Assembly (NCBI GenBank): GCA_900466575.1 | Contig: UBMP01000001.1 | Location: 1 to 64,000 of the forward strand | Direction: 5' to 3' | Length of the DNA stretch: 64,000 nucleotides | From: Hyphomicrobiales bacterium | GTDB lineage: Bacteria > Pseudomonadota > Alphaproteobacteria > Rhizobiales > Rhizobiaceae | Shown here: positions 24,894-34,293 of the stretch, in pieces | Layout of the letters: every line of letters begins with the position of its first letter | Numbering within the stretch: position 1 is the stretch's first letter | Notes under the pieces: model-generated | Databases searched by the model: none | What the model saw: only the letters and a program-made list of their open reading frames with translations | What the model was told of the DNA's origin: nothing | Position numbers and translations under genes: made by a program

Positions 24894-25358
24894 TTAAGCA
24901 GCCATCGTCAGTTCGTCGGCAATGACGGTGTCGAGGTTGAGGAAGCAGACCATGTTCTTCTCAAGCGCCACGATGCCGCGGCAGAAGGCGCGCTGAGCCT
25001 CCGGTATGATTTCCGGTGCCGGCTGCAGATCTTCGGCCTTGATCGACATCATGTCCGACACTTGCTCGACCAGAAGGCCGACAAGCTTGCCCTTGATGTC
25101 CGTGACGATGATGGCGGAGCGTTCCGACGGTTCCGTCATTGGCATGCCGAGACGGCAAGCCATGTCGATGACCGGAATCACCGCACCACGCAGGTTGATG
25201 AGGCCGAGCACATAGCGCGGCGTATGCGGCATCGGCGTCACCGGAGCCCAGCCGCGGATTTCGCGGATGGCCATGATGTCGATGCAGAATTCCTGTTCGC
25301 CCAGATGGAAGGAGACGATTTCCAGATAGGCTCCGGACTGCTTGATAACATTGGTCAT
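24894..25358 (-). CDS. cheW: CheW chemotaxis coupling protein
   Basis: A 154-residue CheW-domain protein (YLEIVSFHLGEQEFCIDIMAIREI, then YVLGLINLRGAVIPVIDM and GLLVEQVSDMMSI) that links receptors to the CheA kinase. It starts one base after the stop of the receptor gene, so the two form a bicistron. GGGAAG upstream and inside the receptor stop region supports the start at 25358. Other che genes are not in the window, so this pair may serve a distant cluster. Confidence 0.93.
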   Translation of the reverse strand: MTNVIKQSGAYLEIVSFHLGEQEFCIDIMAIREIRGWAPVTPMPHTPRYVLGLINLRGAVIPVIDMACRLGMPMTEPSERSAIIVTDIKGKLVGLLVEQVSDMMSIKAEDLQPAPEIIPEAQRAFCRGIVALEKNMVCFLNLDTVIADELTMAA

Positions 25359-25359
25359 T

Positions 25360-27411
25360 TCAGAACTCTTCCCATTGATCGGTTGAAGGAGAAGCTTGTG
25401 TGCTGGCGCGCTGGCCGGAAGACTGGAGTGTGGACTTGGCGGGCGCCCCACCGAATGCATTCTCAAGCCGCCCCATCAGCTTCTGCGCGGGCGACGTACG
25501 GGCGCGCTGCCCCGGCTGGGCGGGAGCGACCGCAGGCTTGAAACCCGTGGAGACGACCGGCGCCCGTGGCGGGATCGGCGTATTGGCACGAACGACCGGA
25601 CGCTCCGCATGAGACCCTGCAGGCATGCCGAGCCTGGTACGGAATTGCGAGATGACATTTTCGAGTCGAGTCGTATCTTCGTTGAGCGTCTGGCACGCGG
25701 CGTTCGTCTGCTCGACCATGGCCGCGTTCTGCTGCGTGACGTGATCCATCTGGCCGATGGCCGTATTGATCTCGGCAAGGCCGGCATTCTGTTCGCGCGC
25801 TGCATTGACGATCGAGATCATGTGTTCGTTGATCTTGACGACATCCGCGCCGATGGCGCGCAACGCCTGTCCCGTGGCGGTGACAAGCTCCGCGCCGGTC
25901 TGAACTTCCGCGCCGGATCGCGCGACGAGCTGCTTGATGTCCTTGGCGGCGGTCGCTGCACGGTTGGCAAGTTCCCGGACTTCCTGTGCAACAACGGCAA
26001 ACCCCTTGCCGGCCTCGCCGGCCCGCGCCGCCTCGACGCCCGCGTTCAGGGCAAGAAGGTTGGTCTGGAAGGCGATCTCGTCGATCACGTTGATGATCTT
26101 GCCGATTTCAGCAGAGGCACTTTCGATGCGTTCCATGGCCTGCATCGCCTCGCGCACAACCGCGGTCGACTTTTCAGCCTGCGCCTTGGTGCCCTCGACC
26201 ATCGCCCCGGCCTCTTCGGCCTTGCTGGTCGAGCCGCGCATCGTGATGGTGATCTGCTCGAGCGCCGAGGAGGTTTCTTCAAGCGACGCGGCCTGCTGTT
26301 CGGTGCGCTTCGCGAGATCGTCAGCCGCCATGCGGATCTGGACGCTGCTGGAATGGATGGAGGATGACTGGTCGGTGATATTGCCGATCACCGTGCTTAG
26401 ACGCGTGACGGCGGCATTGTAGTCCTGACGCAGACGTTCGAGGTCGGCGCGGAACGGATCGTCGATCTGCTGTGTCAGGTCACCCTCGGCCAGACGGGCG
26501 AGACCGCCAGCGAGGATGGTGACGCAACGACGGATCTCTTCCTCGTCGCGCTGACGCTCGGTTTCGTTTTCGGTACGCTCGCGATCGACGCTGAGGCGAG
26601 CCTCATGAGCTGCAGCTTCCGCACGGTCCTTCTCGACAGTTGCCTTGCGCAGGATGTCGGCAACCCGGGCGATCTCGCCAATTTCGTCAAGGCGCTGCGT
26701 GCCATCCACAGAAGTTGCGATGTCACCTTCCGCAATCCGGTTCATGCTGCGGCGAACGGCATTCAGCCCCTTCATGATATTGCGCGACTGCCAGGCGATC
26801 AGGCCGCTGGCAAGAATGACGGCTACGGCGCCGATCAGAAATTGCAGGACTGCCGATTGCTGGGACTGCGCAACCGCTGTGTCAACTTCGTGCGTCTGGG
26901 CTTCACTGGTTGCCTTGGCCACGACATCCAGCACGGTCTTGATACGTCCACCGGCGGCGTCGATATCATCATCGATCTTGTCGAATTCCGCGTCCGGCGC
27001 ACCACCGGCAACGAGTGCAGGCAGTCGCTCATTGGACGCCTTGACGATATCGTCCACATCGGCACTCAGCTTGGCGATGTCGATATTGAGCCCGGCGGAC
27101 TTGGAGAAGCTCTCGACCGCGCTGACGCCGCTTTTCAGAAACTTCGTGTTTTCTTCCAGCGTGGTCTTGCGTTCCGCGGTAACCGCCTTGCTTGCACGGT
27201 CGATAATGACATCCATCGACGCGAGGCGGATTTCCTCGTTGGCAAAGCGGAGGTCGTTCACCTGCTTGTCGATCACATCGATCGTCTGCGAATTGGCGAG
27301 CGCATGTGAAACCGTATTGCTCGAATACCAACCAACGACAACAAGAGAACCGATACCGATAAACGCCGCGACACCAGACACCCATAATCTCTGGCTGACC
27401 GAAAGTTTCAT
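25360..27411 (-). CDS. Methyl-accepting chemotaxis protein
   Basis: The 683-residue receptor has TM1 (about residues 12-31), a helical sensor domain with many Asp/Lys residues (to about 190), TM2 (about 191-210), HAMP regions, and a long signalling coil with the hairpin tip [20 protein letters not shown]. The C-terminus is a flexible Ala/Pro linker ending QWEEF, a CheR/CheB tether pentapeptide. The signal it senses is unknown. The start at 27411 places TM1 at the N-terminus. Confidence 0.95.
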   Translation of the reverse strand: MKLSVSQRLWVSGVAAFIGIGSLVVVGWYSSNTVSHALANSQTIDVIDKQVNDLRFANEEIRLASMDVIIDRASKAVTAERKTTLEENTKFLKSGVSAVESFSKSAGLNIDIAKLSADVDDIVKASNERLPALVAGGAPDAEFDKIDDDIDAAGGRIKTVLDVVAKATSEAQTHEVDTAVAQSQQSAVLQFLIGAVAVILASGLIAWQSRNIMKGLNAVRRSMNRIAEGDIATSVDGTQRLDEIGEIARVADILRKATVEKDRAEAAAHEARLSVDRERTENETERQRDEEEIRRCVTILAGGLARLAEGDLTQQIDDPFRADLERLRQDYNAAVTRLSTVIGNITDQSSSIHSSSVQIRMAADDLAKRTEQQAASLEETSSALEQITITMRGSTSKAEEAGAMVEGTKAQAEKSTAVVREAMQAMERIESASAEIGKIINVIDEIAFQTNLLALNAGVEAARAGEAGKGFAVVAQEVRELANRAATAAKDIKQLVARSGAEVQTGAELVTATGQALRAIGADVVKINEHMISIVNAAREQNAGLAEINTAIGQMDHVTQQNAAMVEQTNAACQTLNEDTTRLENVISQFRTRLGMPAGSHAERPVVRANTPIPPRAPVVSTGFKPAVAPAQPGQRARTSPAQKLMGRLENAFGGAPAKSTLQSSGQRASTQASPSTDQWEEF

Positions 27412-27626
27412 ATGAAAGTCCTTCGTGAAGGAGCCGCCCCAAGGCTCGAATGGCACGAGACTGACAAACAACTTTTAAAGATTTGCTAACTCAACCTCCC
27501 AATTCTCCGGGTACGCAGACCCGCCCTCGCCCCGTTTTTTCGCTGTGACAACGTGCCTGTTTACCGCTGCCCGAAGGCGCACTAAAACGGCGTCTCAAGA
27601 AACTGAAAAGAACGGAGAGCGGCGAC

Positions 27627-28226
27627 ATGAAGAAGGCCAGCCTCATCATCTGGATCGCGATCATCGTGCTTGCCGGCTTCCTCGGCTGGTTCACCCTCGA
27701 ATACACACGCGACAAGCAGCAGGTGGCAGACGGCCCCTATGGCGTCCCCTTCCAACTGGTCGACCAGACGGGCAAGCCGATCACCGAAGCCGCATTCCGC
27801 GACAAGCCGACGGCGTTGTTCTTCGGCTATACGCATTGCCCTGATGTCTGCCCCACGACCCTCTTCGAAATGGACGGCTGGCTGCAGAAGGTCGATCCGG
27901 ACGGCACGAAGATGCACGCCTATTTCGTGACCGTCGATCCGGAACGCGACACCCCGCAGATCATGAATGACTATGTCTCGAATGTCTCGAAGCGGATCAC
28001 CGGCATTTCCGGCGACCCGGCCAAGATTGCCGAAGTGGTGAAGGGCTTCCGCATATACGCCAAGAAGGTGCCGATCGATCCGAACAAGCCGGATGGCGAC
28101 TATACGATGGACCACACGGCCTCCGTCTTCCTCCTCAATAATGGCGGCCGCTTCAAGGGCACGATCTCCTATGGTGAGGATGGCGACGTGGCCGTGAAAA
28201 AGCTGGAAAACCTGATCAAGGGCTAG
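27627..28226 (+). CDS. Sco1/SenC-type copper chaperone
   Basis: The 199-residue protein has an N-terminal membrane anchor (residues 5-26) and a thioredoxin-like domain with the copper ligands C71 and C75 (HCPDVCP) and H163 (DHTASVFL). Sco proteins deliver copper to cytochrome c oxidase subunit II or keep its cysteines reduced in the periplasm. GGAGAG upstream supports the start. It precedes prmA by about 45 bases on the same strand. Confidence 0.95.
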   Translation: MKKASLIIWIAIIVLAGFLGWFTLEYTRDKQQVADGPYGVPFQLVDQTGKPITEAAFRDKPTALFFGYTHCPDVCPTTLFEMDGWLQKVDPDGTKMHAYFVTVDPERDTPQIMNDYVSNVSKRITGISGDPAKIAEVVKGFRIYAKKVPIDPNKPDGDYTMDHTASVFLLNNGGRFKGTISYGEDGDVAVKKLENLIKG

Positions 28227-28270
28227 TAGAGCCTTCCCCCAAACAAACACCCGCCACATTGGGGAATGCC

Positions 28271-29155
28271 TTGAGCGAAGTCCGTCTTTACATCCACGCC
28301 ACCGAAAACGACTGCGCCCTTATCCTCGACCGCCTGGGCGCGATCTTCGAAGACGGCGAATATGCCGTGACGACGATGGAAGTCGATGAGGCGAACGATG
28401 TGTGGGAGACAGCAGTCTACACGCTGCAGGGCGATGAGGACGGCGCACGAACCGCCTTCGAACAGGCACTGTCGCCGGACTATGAACACCTTGAAATCCA
28501 GCGTGAGGTTCTCCCCGAGACGGACTGGGTGGCGAAATCGCTGGAAGGTCTTCAGCCTGTCCGCGCCGGCCGCTTCCTCGTCCACGGCTCGCATGACCGC
28601 GACCGCGTCATGCCCGGCGACGTGGCGATCGAAATCGACGCGGGCCAGGCCTTCGGCACCGGTCACCACGGCACGACCGCCGGCTGCCTCGAAATGATCG
28701 ACTGGGTGCTTCGCTCGCGCAAAGTGAGGAATGCACTCGATCTCGGCACCGGTAGCGGCGTGCTGGCCATCGCGGCTCGCAAGATCCAACCCGTCCCGGT
28801 TCTCGCCACCGACATCGACCCCATCGCAGTCCGGGTGGCCCGCGAGAACGCCCGCAAGAACGGCGTGGGCGCAGGATTGCGATTCGAGACCGCCCCCGGC
28901 TTCCACCACGGGGCGTTCCGGCGTAGCGGCCCCTTCGATCTGATCATCGCCAACATTCTGGCCAAGCCCCTGATGAAAATGGCGCCGGATCTCGTCCGAC
29001 ACCTCGTTCCCGGCGGCACGGTCATCCTGTCCGGCATTCTGGCAAGCCAGCGTCTGAAGGTTCTGGCCGCCTATAATGGCCAGCGCCTGGCGCATCGCCG
29101 CACCATCTGGCGCAACGGCTGGGTCACCATCGTGCTGGAACGCGGCACAAAATAA
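28271..29155 (+). CDS. prmA: Ribosomal protein L11 methyltransferase
   Basis: PrmA trimethylates ribosomal protein L11 using S-adenosylmethionine. The methyltransferase fold starts with LDLGTGSGVLAIAA; the later NILAKPLMKMAPDL (post-motif IV) and the N-terminal DIEAGQAFGTGHHGTT-like EIDAGQAFGTGHHGTT are hallmarks. The start is a TTG with GGGGAA five to seven bases upstream, giving 294 residues; a TTG at 28259 is also in frame. It probably shares the sco transcript. Confidence 0.9.
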   Translation: MSEVRLYIHATENDCALILDRLGAIFEDGEYAVTTMEVDEANDVWETAVYTLQGDEDGARTAFEQALSPDYEHLEIQREVLPETDWVAKSLEGLQPVRAGRFLVHGSHDRDRVMPGDVAIEIDAGQAFGTGHHGTTAGCLEMIDWVLRSRKVRNALDLGTGSGVLAIAARKIQPVPVLATDIDPIAVRVARENARKNGVGAGLRFETAPGFHHGAFRRSGPFDLIIANILAKPLMKMAPDLVRHLVPGGTVILSGILASQRLKVLAAYNGQRLAHRRTIWRNGWVTIVLERGTK

Positions 29156-29250
29156 TAAAATCATTCAAGTGAGTTATGCGCATCCAGCATGCCGTTCCGG
29201 CGTGCGGGCGTCGTGCGGCTATCCCGCAATGCTGCAACGCAGCATAAACT

Positions 29251-29294
29251 GGAAAAGAAAAAGGGCGATGCCGGGAGGAGGTGGCATCGCCCTT
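29251..29294 (-). terminator. Terminal hairpin with a CCTCCTCCC loop (RNA 3' end)
   Basis: On the minus strand, a perfect 12-base stem (AAGGGCGATGCC with GGCATCGCCCTT) closes a loop ACCTCCTCCC and is followed by TTTTTCTTTTCC. It is an excellent intrinsic terminator and also the third copy of the CCTCCTCCC loop motif. Confidence 0.9.
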
Positions 29295-29422
29295 GGATCA
29301 GCTAGGCTGATCGTGTCCCGGCATTGGGAGGAGGAGTTGCCGGGAACAAACCGGTTTCGGCTGACCCAGGAGATCTTGGGAGGAGGAGCGATCTCAGGCT
29401 ACCGAAACTGGAACTCAAATTC
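29256..29422 (-). ncRNA. Cuckoo-type small RNA with three CCUCCUCCC hairpin loops
   Basis: Downstream of a 48-codon ORF on the minus strand come three hairpins that each show CCTCCTCCC in the loop: stem GAGATC/GATCTC (29370-29395), stem TCCCGGCA/TGCCGGGA (29316-29345) and the terminal 12-base stem (29261-29294). A small GATCAGC-TAG-GCTGATC hairpin (29296-29312) lies between the last two. This fits the alphaproteobacterial CCUCCUCCC-motif RNAs (CcsR RNAs of Rhodobacter, the cuckoo family), which are cut from the 3' part of an mRNA for a small DUF1127-type protein and respond to stress. The loops could pair with Shine-Dalgarno sequences. Confidence 0.85.
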
Positions 29423-29569
29423 TTAGAAAGGACCCTTTTTCAGGCCTTCACGCATCTTGCCCAGAACGTTCAGGGACGCGTCGTCCATGCCGGCGAGAAC
29501 GCGTGCTACATGACGCTGAGCGGAACGCTCGCGCATGGCCATCACATTCGTCACATCCATCCTGGACAT
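29423..29569 (-). CDS. 48-residue protein upstream of the CCUCCUCCC RNA, DUF1127-like
   Basis: This short ORF is translated MSRMDVTNVMAMRERSAQ and continues basic and helical to KKGPF. It contains L-x-x-M-D-D-x-x-L-x-x-L-G-x-x-R, the spacing of DUF1127 proteins (L..LDD..L.DIG..R), though the match is weak. GAAGGG lies eight bases before ATG 29569; another ATG at 29575 is too close to it. Small DUF1127 proteins in this arrangement bind RNA and the sRNA is released from their mRNA. Its coding nature rests on context and start signals, not on homology I could test. Confidence 0.6.
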   Translation of the reverse strand: MSRMDVTNVMAMRERSAQRHVARVLAGMDDASLNVLGKMREGLKKGPF

Positions 29570-29617
29570 CTTCATTTCCCTTCGACTTCAGACATGTTGG
29601 CGTCTTTCGATGATTTT

Positions 29618-29644
29618 TTTATAGCTCGAATTATTGCGACGCAA
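29618..29644 (-). promoter_or_regulatory. Possible promoter of the small-protein/RNA transcript
   Basis: On the minus strand TTGCGT and TATAAA are 15 bases apart, about 50 bases upstream of the small ORF. The spacing is short for sigma-70 and CTATAA would fit an RpoH-type -10, in line with stress control of related RNAs. Tentative. Confidence 0.35.
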
Positions 29645-29787
29645 CACAGTCGATTGCTCATGGGAGCTATGCATTTTCTGCATAAATTTTACCGAACGGA
29701 TAAAAGCTTGCAGCCAGCGGGGCCCTTGGCGTTCCTCTTCTTGATAGGATAAACCTCGACATCCATTGCAATTCGATCGGGCCCATC

Positions 29788-31620
29788 ATGTTCCAGAGCT
29801 TCGAGACCACAGCCAGTCCAGACCACGGCGCGCCCCGCGTCCACGCCCTGCGGGAGCGCCTCGCGGCCCTTCAGGTTGATGGTTTCCTCGTCCCCCGCGC
29901 CGACGAGTTCCAGGGCGAATATGTGCCGGCCTCGGCGGAGCGGCTCGCCTGGCTCACGGGCTTCACAGGTTCGGCTGGCGCCGCGCTTGTCGCGCCCGAT
30001 CTCGCCGTCGTCTTCGTGGATGGGCGCTATGTGACACAGCTTGCGCAGCAGACGGACCCGAACGTCTTCAAGCCCGGCGATCTCGTGAAGGAACCGCCGG
30101 CCGACTGGATAGCCAATCATGCCGGCAAGGGTTTCCGCCTGGGTATCGATCCCTGGCTGCACACGATTGCCGAAGTCCGCAAACTGAAAGCGGCGCTGGA
30201 GGCGAAGGGCGGCGCGCTGGTCTTCCTTGAAGAAAATCCCCTCGATCACCTCTGGTTGGACCGCCCGGCTGAACCGCTCGGCCGCGTCACGATCCAGAAG
30301 CACCAGCATTCCGGGACCCTAGCACGCGACAAGATCGCCGCGATTGCCGAGGGCGTGAAGGCCCGCGGTGCCGATGCCGTTCTGATCGCCGACCCCTCCT
30401 CCGTTGCCTGGGCCTTCAACATTCGCGGCAGCGATGTCCCGCACACGCCGCACCCGCTTGCCCGCGCCATCATCCATGACGACGGGCTCGCGGAGATCTT
30501 TCTGGACGCCCGCAAGACGGGGATCGAGGAGAAGGCATACCTCACCCAGATCTGCGAAATTCGCGAACCGGCCGAACTGGCTCCGACGCTTGAGGCGCTT
30601 GGCAAACGCGGCTCCATCATCGAAGTGGACGCCGGCATCGTTTCCTATGAACTCGTGCGCCGGATCGAATCCGCGGGCGGAACCATCCGGGAAACAACCG
30701 ATCCCTGCGCCCTGCCCCGCGCCACCAAGAATGAAGCCGAGCTGGCCGGCACCCGTTCCGCCCACATCCAGGACGGCGTCGCCATGGTCGAGTTTCTCGC
30801 CTGGCTGGACCAGGCCGAACCCGGCACAGTCAGCGAAATAGAAACGGTCGAAAAGCTCGAAGCCTGCCGCCGCCGCGTCGGCGAGCGCATGCAGAACCCG
30901 CTCGCTGACATTTCCTTCGACACGATCTCCGGCGCGGGCCCGAACGGCGCTATCATCCATTACCGCGTAACACGCGAGACGAACCGGAAGCTGAAACCCG
31001 GCGAGCTTTATCTGGTGGATTCCGGAGGCCAGTATCGCAATGGCACGACGGATATTACACGCACGGTCGCCATCGGCAGCGTCGGCGAAACCGAGAAGCG
31101 GTTCTTTACCCTCGTGCTGAAAGGCATGATCGCCATTTCGACCGCCCGTTTCCCCGCAGGCTCCCGCGGCGTCGATCTCGATCCCCTCGCCCGCATCGCG
31201 CTCTGGAAGGCGGGCGCGGACTATGGGCACGGGACCGGACATGGCGTCGGCTCCTACCTCTCGGTGCATGAAGGACCACAGCGCATTTCCCGCGCCGCCA
31301 TGCAGGAGCTTCTGCCCGGCATGATCCTCTCCAACGAACCCGGCTACTACCGTCCAGGCGCCTTCGGAATCCGCATCGAGAACCTGATCGTCGTGGAAGA
31401 GGCAAGCGAGATCGATGGCGGCGACAAGCCCATGCTCGGCTTCGAGACCATCACCTGGTGCCCCATCGACAGGCGCCTGGTCCTACCCGGTCTTTTGACG
31501 CGGGAGGAACTGGACTGGCTCAACGCCTATCACGCAAAGACACGCGAGGCCCTCAAGCCGCTCATCGATGACGCCAAGGTCGCCGCCTGGCTGGAGCAGG
31601 CCACGCAGCCGATCGGATGA
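29788..31620 (+). CDS. pepP: Aminopeptidase P-type M24B metallopeptidase
   Basis: The 610-residue protein has two creatinase-like N-terminal domains and a C-terminal pita-bread domain with all metal ligands: DSGGQYRNGTTDITRT (two Asp), GHGTGHGVG (His), NEPGYY (Glu) and ENLIVVEE (Glu). It should remove an N-terminal residue next to proline. The length matches the long cytosolic Xaa-Pro aminopeptidases. It converges with azlD. Gene symbol is by family. Confidence 0.92.
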   Translation: MFQSFETTASPDHGAPRVHALRERLAALQVDGFLVPRADEFQGEYVPASAERLAWLTGFTGSAGAALVAPDLAVVFVDGRYVTQLAQQTDPNVFKPGDLVKEPPADWIANHAGKGFRLGIDPWLHTIAEVRKLKAALEAKGGALVFLEENPLDHLWLDRPAEPLGRVTIQKHQHSGTLARDKIAAIAEGVKARGADAVLIADPSSVAWAFNIRGSDVPHTPHPLARAIIHDDGLAEIFLDARKTGIEEKAYLTQICEIREPAELAPTLEALGKRGSIIEVDAGIVSYELVRRIESAGGTIRETTDPCALPRATKNEAELAGTRSAHIQDGVAMVEFLAWLDQAEPGTVSEIETVEKLEACRRRVGERMQNPLADISFDTISGAGPNGAIIHYRVTRETNRKLKPGELYLVDSGGQYRNGTTDITRTVAIGSVGETEKRFFTLVLKGMIAISTARFPAGSRGVDLDPLARIALWKAGADYGHGTGHGVGSYLSVHEGPQRISRAAMQELLPGMILSNEPGYYRPGAFGIRIENLIVVEEASEIDGGDKPMLGFETITWCPIDRRLVLPGLLTREELDWLNAYHAKTREALKPLIDDAKVAAWLEQATQPIG

Positions 31621-31659
31621 GGCATCCGCGATCGGATGATCTCATGAAGAAAGATGAAA

Positions 31660-31971
31660 TTACAGGATGAAGTGCCGGATCAGCATGGCTACAGCCCAGC
31701 CGATGGCAATGAGTGTGAGGCCTGAAACCCGAAAGCCGGCAACCAGCGCAACCAGAAGCGCAATCGCCGTCTCCGGCCCGCCGGTCAATGCCGACGGAGC
31801 AACCAGCGTCGTCAGAACCGCAGCCGGAACGGCATTCAGCCCCGCTTCGACGCGTGGCGGAATGGTCTTGAACCGCTTGATCATCACGTAGCCGGCAATG
31901 CGGGTGAGATAGGTTGCAACCGCTCCGCCGAGGATGATCAGTAGCATGTCGGCACGGAAAAGATGATCCAT
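31660..31971 (-). CDS. azlD: AzlD, small subunit of branched-chain amino acid exporter
   Basis: This 103-residue protein with three to four membrane helices (LLIILGGAVATYLTRIAGYVM, AVPAAVLTTLVAPSAL) is the AzlD/YgaH partner. It starts one base after the azlC stop, so they are cotranslated. AzlCD pairs export branched-chain amino acids or analogues. Confidence 0.92.
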   Translation of the reverse strand: MDHLFRADMLLIILGGAVATYLTRIAGYVMIKRFKTIPPRVEAGLNAVPAAVLTTLVAPSALTGGPETAIALLVALVAGFRVSGLTLIAIGWAVAMLIRHFIL

Positions 31972-31972
31972 C

Positions 31973-32680
31973 TTAGCCCTCCCCCAGCTCTGACCGCGTG
32001 CCCGGCTTCACCGGCATCAGGGAAGCCGCCAGAATGCCGGCGACCGCACCGATGCTCACATGCCAGGGCGAGCCGACAAATTTGACCGCCGCCATCGAGG
32101 CCAGCGAACTGACGATCACCACCGGCAGCCAGTTCTCCCGCTTGCGAAATCCCATGACGAGGCCAAGGAAGTAAACAGGCAGCAGCACATCGAGTCCGAT
32201 GGACTTCGGATCGCCGATGAAGGCGCCGAGCACGCAGCCGGCATAGGTCATTGCCAGCCACGGCAGGTAAAGCCCCAGGCCCAGCCCCATGACCCAACCG
32301 AACGTGACGGGCTCGCCTCCCTGCGCGTGCCTCTCGATCTCCGCGTAGTGCGGATCTGTCAGCAGGAAGAAATTGACAGCCTTCTGCCACGGCGACAACA
32401 GGTCGATGTGGCGCGCGATCGCCGCCGAATAGAGGATATGGCGGAAATTCACGGCGAGGATCGACAGGATCACGATCCAGGCCGGCAGATGCTGGTCGAA
32501 CAGATTGATGCCGACGAGCTGACTTGCGCCTGCATAGATGACGCCGCTCATCAACACCGCCTCGCCGGTGCTCATGCCATGCTGCACGGCAACGGCTCCA
32601 AAGAGCACGCCGAAGGGCGCTGCGGAAACGATGATGGGCGCAATACGCCTCAGCCCGGCCTTGAAGTCGTCGATGAACAT
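31973..32680 (-). CDS. azlC: AzlC, large subunit of branched-chain amino acid exporter
   Basis: The 235-residue protein shows the AzlC pattern: IAPIIVSAAPFGVLFGAVAVQ, SGVIYAGASQLVGINLF and VNFRHILYSAAIARHI, with six or seven hydrophobic segments. It acts with AzlD in the inner membrane. The start at 32680 follows AAGGTGG; an in-frame ATG further upstream adds residues that do not fit the family. Confidence 0.92.
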   Translation of the reverse strand: MFIDDFKAGLRRIAPIIVSAAPFGVLFGAVAVQHGMSTGEAVLMSGVIYAGASQLVGINLFDQHLPAWIVILSILAVNFRHILYSAAIARHIDLLSPWQKAVNFFLLTDPHYAEIERHAQGGEPVTFGWVMGLGLGLYLPWLAMTYAGCVLGAFIGDPKSIGLDVLLPVYFLGLVMGFRKRENWLPVVIVSSLASMAAVKFVGSPWHVSIGAVAGILAASLMPVKPGTRSELGEG

Positions 32681-32773
32681 CCCGCCACCTTGTTGGAAAG
32701 TTCTCTTAAGACAACCCATCCGACGTGCATGCAAGTCAATTCGTTTGATAACTGCCCCAAAAAAATTTGAGAG

Positions 32774-33847
32774 TCACGCCGCGCTCAGCGTGAAGCGGAA
32801 GACGCTGCCGCCGGACGGGCGCGTCTCGCACCAGATGCTCCCGCCATGACGCTCAACGATCTTCCGGCAAATCGCCAGCCCCAGCCCCGTGCCTTCGATT
32901 TCGGACTGCCGATGCAGCCGGCGAAATGGCTGAAAGATCCGCTGATGTTGGGCTGCCGGCACCCCGATCCCGTTATCGGCGACCGACACCGTAACCTCAC
33001 CACCGGAGGTTTCCGACGAAATGGAGACCTCTGGCCGCGTTTCGCCGCAATATTTCAGGCTGTTGCCGACCAGATTCTGGAGGAGCTGCGTCAGGAGCGC
33101 GAGATTGCCCCGCACCATCGGCAGGTCTGCGCAGGCGATCTGCGCATCCCGTGCCGCAATTTCGCCAGCCAGATTGGAAAGACAGCCCTCCACCGCGCTG
33201 TGGAGCGAGATCAGGGACACTTCAATCGGCTTGTCGCTCATCGAATAGTGCTGCAGCGTGTTGATGAGGTCTTCCATTCTCCGCGCGGTGGCAAACAGAC
33301 GGTCGCGGTTGATGCGCAGCTGTTCGTGATTGCCTTCCTCCAGGTCGCGCTCGATAAACTCGACGAGATACCGGAGTTGGTGGATCGGCGTCTTCAGGTC
33401 ATGCGCCAGGACATGACCGAAACGCTCCAGCTCCTCACGCTGGTCGGCCACGATCCGCTCCAGCTCGGCCTTTCGCAATGCGCTCTGGATCACATGCGCG
33501 ATATAGCTTTCCGACAGCTGCGATTTCGGCACATAATCGGCCGCACCGAGCTTGATCGCCTCCGTGGCGATCAGTTCGTCCCCCTGGCCCGTCACCATGA
33601 TGATCGGCAGGTGCGGATGTTGCTCCCGAAGTGCGACGATCCCCTTCAGGCCGTTTCCGCCCGGCATCCGGTAATCGATGATCGCGCAGTCATAGGCGCG
33701 TGCCGCGCAGGCGGCTTCGGCGTCCCTGAGGTCCAGCGCCTCATCAATCTCGCAGACGAGGCCACAGGCACGGATCAGGCGGCGCAATTGCATGCGGTCG
33801 CCATCATCGTCGTCGGCGATCAGCAGCCGCAGCTTTCCGGGGTTCAT
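32774..33847 (-). CDS. Histidine kinase with N-terminal receiver domain
   Basis: The 357-residue protein has a receiver domain first (D58 in DCAIIDYRMPG), then a coiled linker, a dimerisation domain with H149 (HVLAHDLKTPIHQLR), and a HATPase_c domain with DNGIGVP and GTGLGLAICRKIV. No membrane segment. It overlaps the receiver-protein gene by four bases as the last gene of a three-gene operon. The kinase-after-receiver order suggests that it is controlled by phosphorylation from another kinase. Phosphoryl flow inside the operon is inferred. Confidence 0.93.
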   Translation of the reverse strand: MNPGKLRLLIADDDDGDRMQLRRLIRACGLVCEIDEALDLRDAEAACAARAYDCAIIDYRMPGGNGLKGIVALREQHPHLPIIMVTGQGDELIATEAIKLGAADYVPKSQLSESYIAHVIQSALRKAELERIVADQREELERFGHVLAHDLKTPIHQLRYLVEFIERDLEEGNHEQLRINRDRLFATARRMEDLINTLQHYSMSDKPIEVSLISLHSAVEGCLSNLAGEIAARDAQIACADLPMVRGNLALLTQLLQNLVGNSLKYCGETRPEVSISSETSGGEVTVSVADNGIGVPAAQHQRIFQPFRRLHRQSEIEGTGLGLAICRKIVERHGGSIWCETRPSGGSVFRFTLSAA

Positions 33848-34293
33848 GTCGGCAGTTCCACGATCTTCCAGAAACTGTCGATCATCCCGACAAGATTGAG
33901 GAAGTCCGTGCCGGCGTTCTGCTTCACGATATAGCCTGCAACATTGAGGTCATAGGCCGCCGCCATGTCCTCCTCCCGCTTCGACGTGGTGAGCAGGAAG
34001 GCGACCGTACGCCGCAGATCGGGATGCGCGCGCAGGGCCTTGATGAACTCGATCCCGTTCATCCTCGGCATGTTGAGATCCACGAGCAGCAGGATCGGCT
34101 GTCGGGTCTGCCTTCTGGTCGCATCGCCGGTGAGATAGGCCAGCGCCTCCACGCCGTCCTGCGCGCGGATGATCGGATTGCCGATATTGGCCTTGGCGAA
34201 GGCGCGCGTCACAGCCTTTGCGTCTCCGTCATCGTCCTCGACGAGAAGGATCTTCACATCGGTCGCGCCAGATCTGGCGTAAAGCGTCATCAC
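33844..34293 (-). CDS. Stand-alone receiver protein (Rcp1-like)
   Basis: A 149-residue single-domain response regulator. The phospho-acceptor is D72 (LLLVDLNMPRMNG), with acidic EDDDGD near the start and a KQ in place of the usual K-P near the switch (GYIVKQNAG). Rcp1-type proteins relay phosphate between a sensor kinase and later partners. It overlaps the kinase genes on both sides by four bases. Confidence 0.93.
   Translation of the reverse strand: MMTLYARSGATDVKILLVEDDDGDAKAVTRAFAKANIGNPIIRAQDGVEALAYLTGDATRRQTRQPILLLVDLNMPRMNGIEFIKALRAHPDLRRTVAFLLTTSKREEDMAAAYDLNVAGYIVKQNAGTDFLNLVGMIDSFWKIVELPT

Noticed and set aside
29229-29245. ATGCTGC-AAC-GCAGCAT hairpin as a terminator of prmA or the RNA
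   Set aside because: Perfect but short and without a T-run on either strand; the neighbouring 12-base stem is the real terminator.
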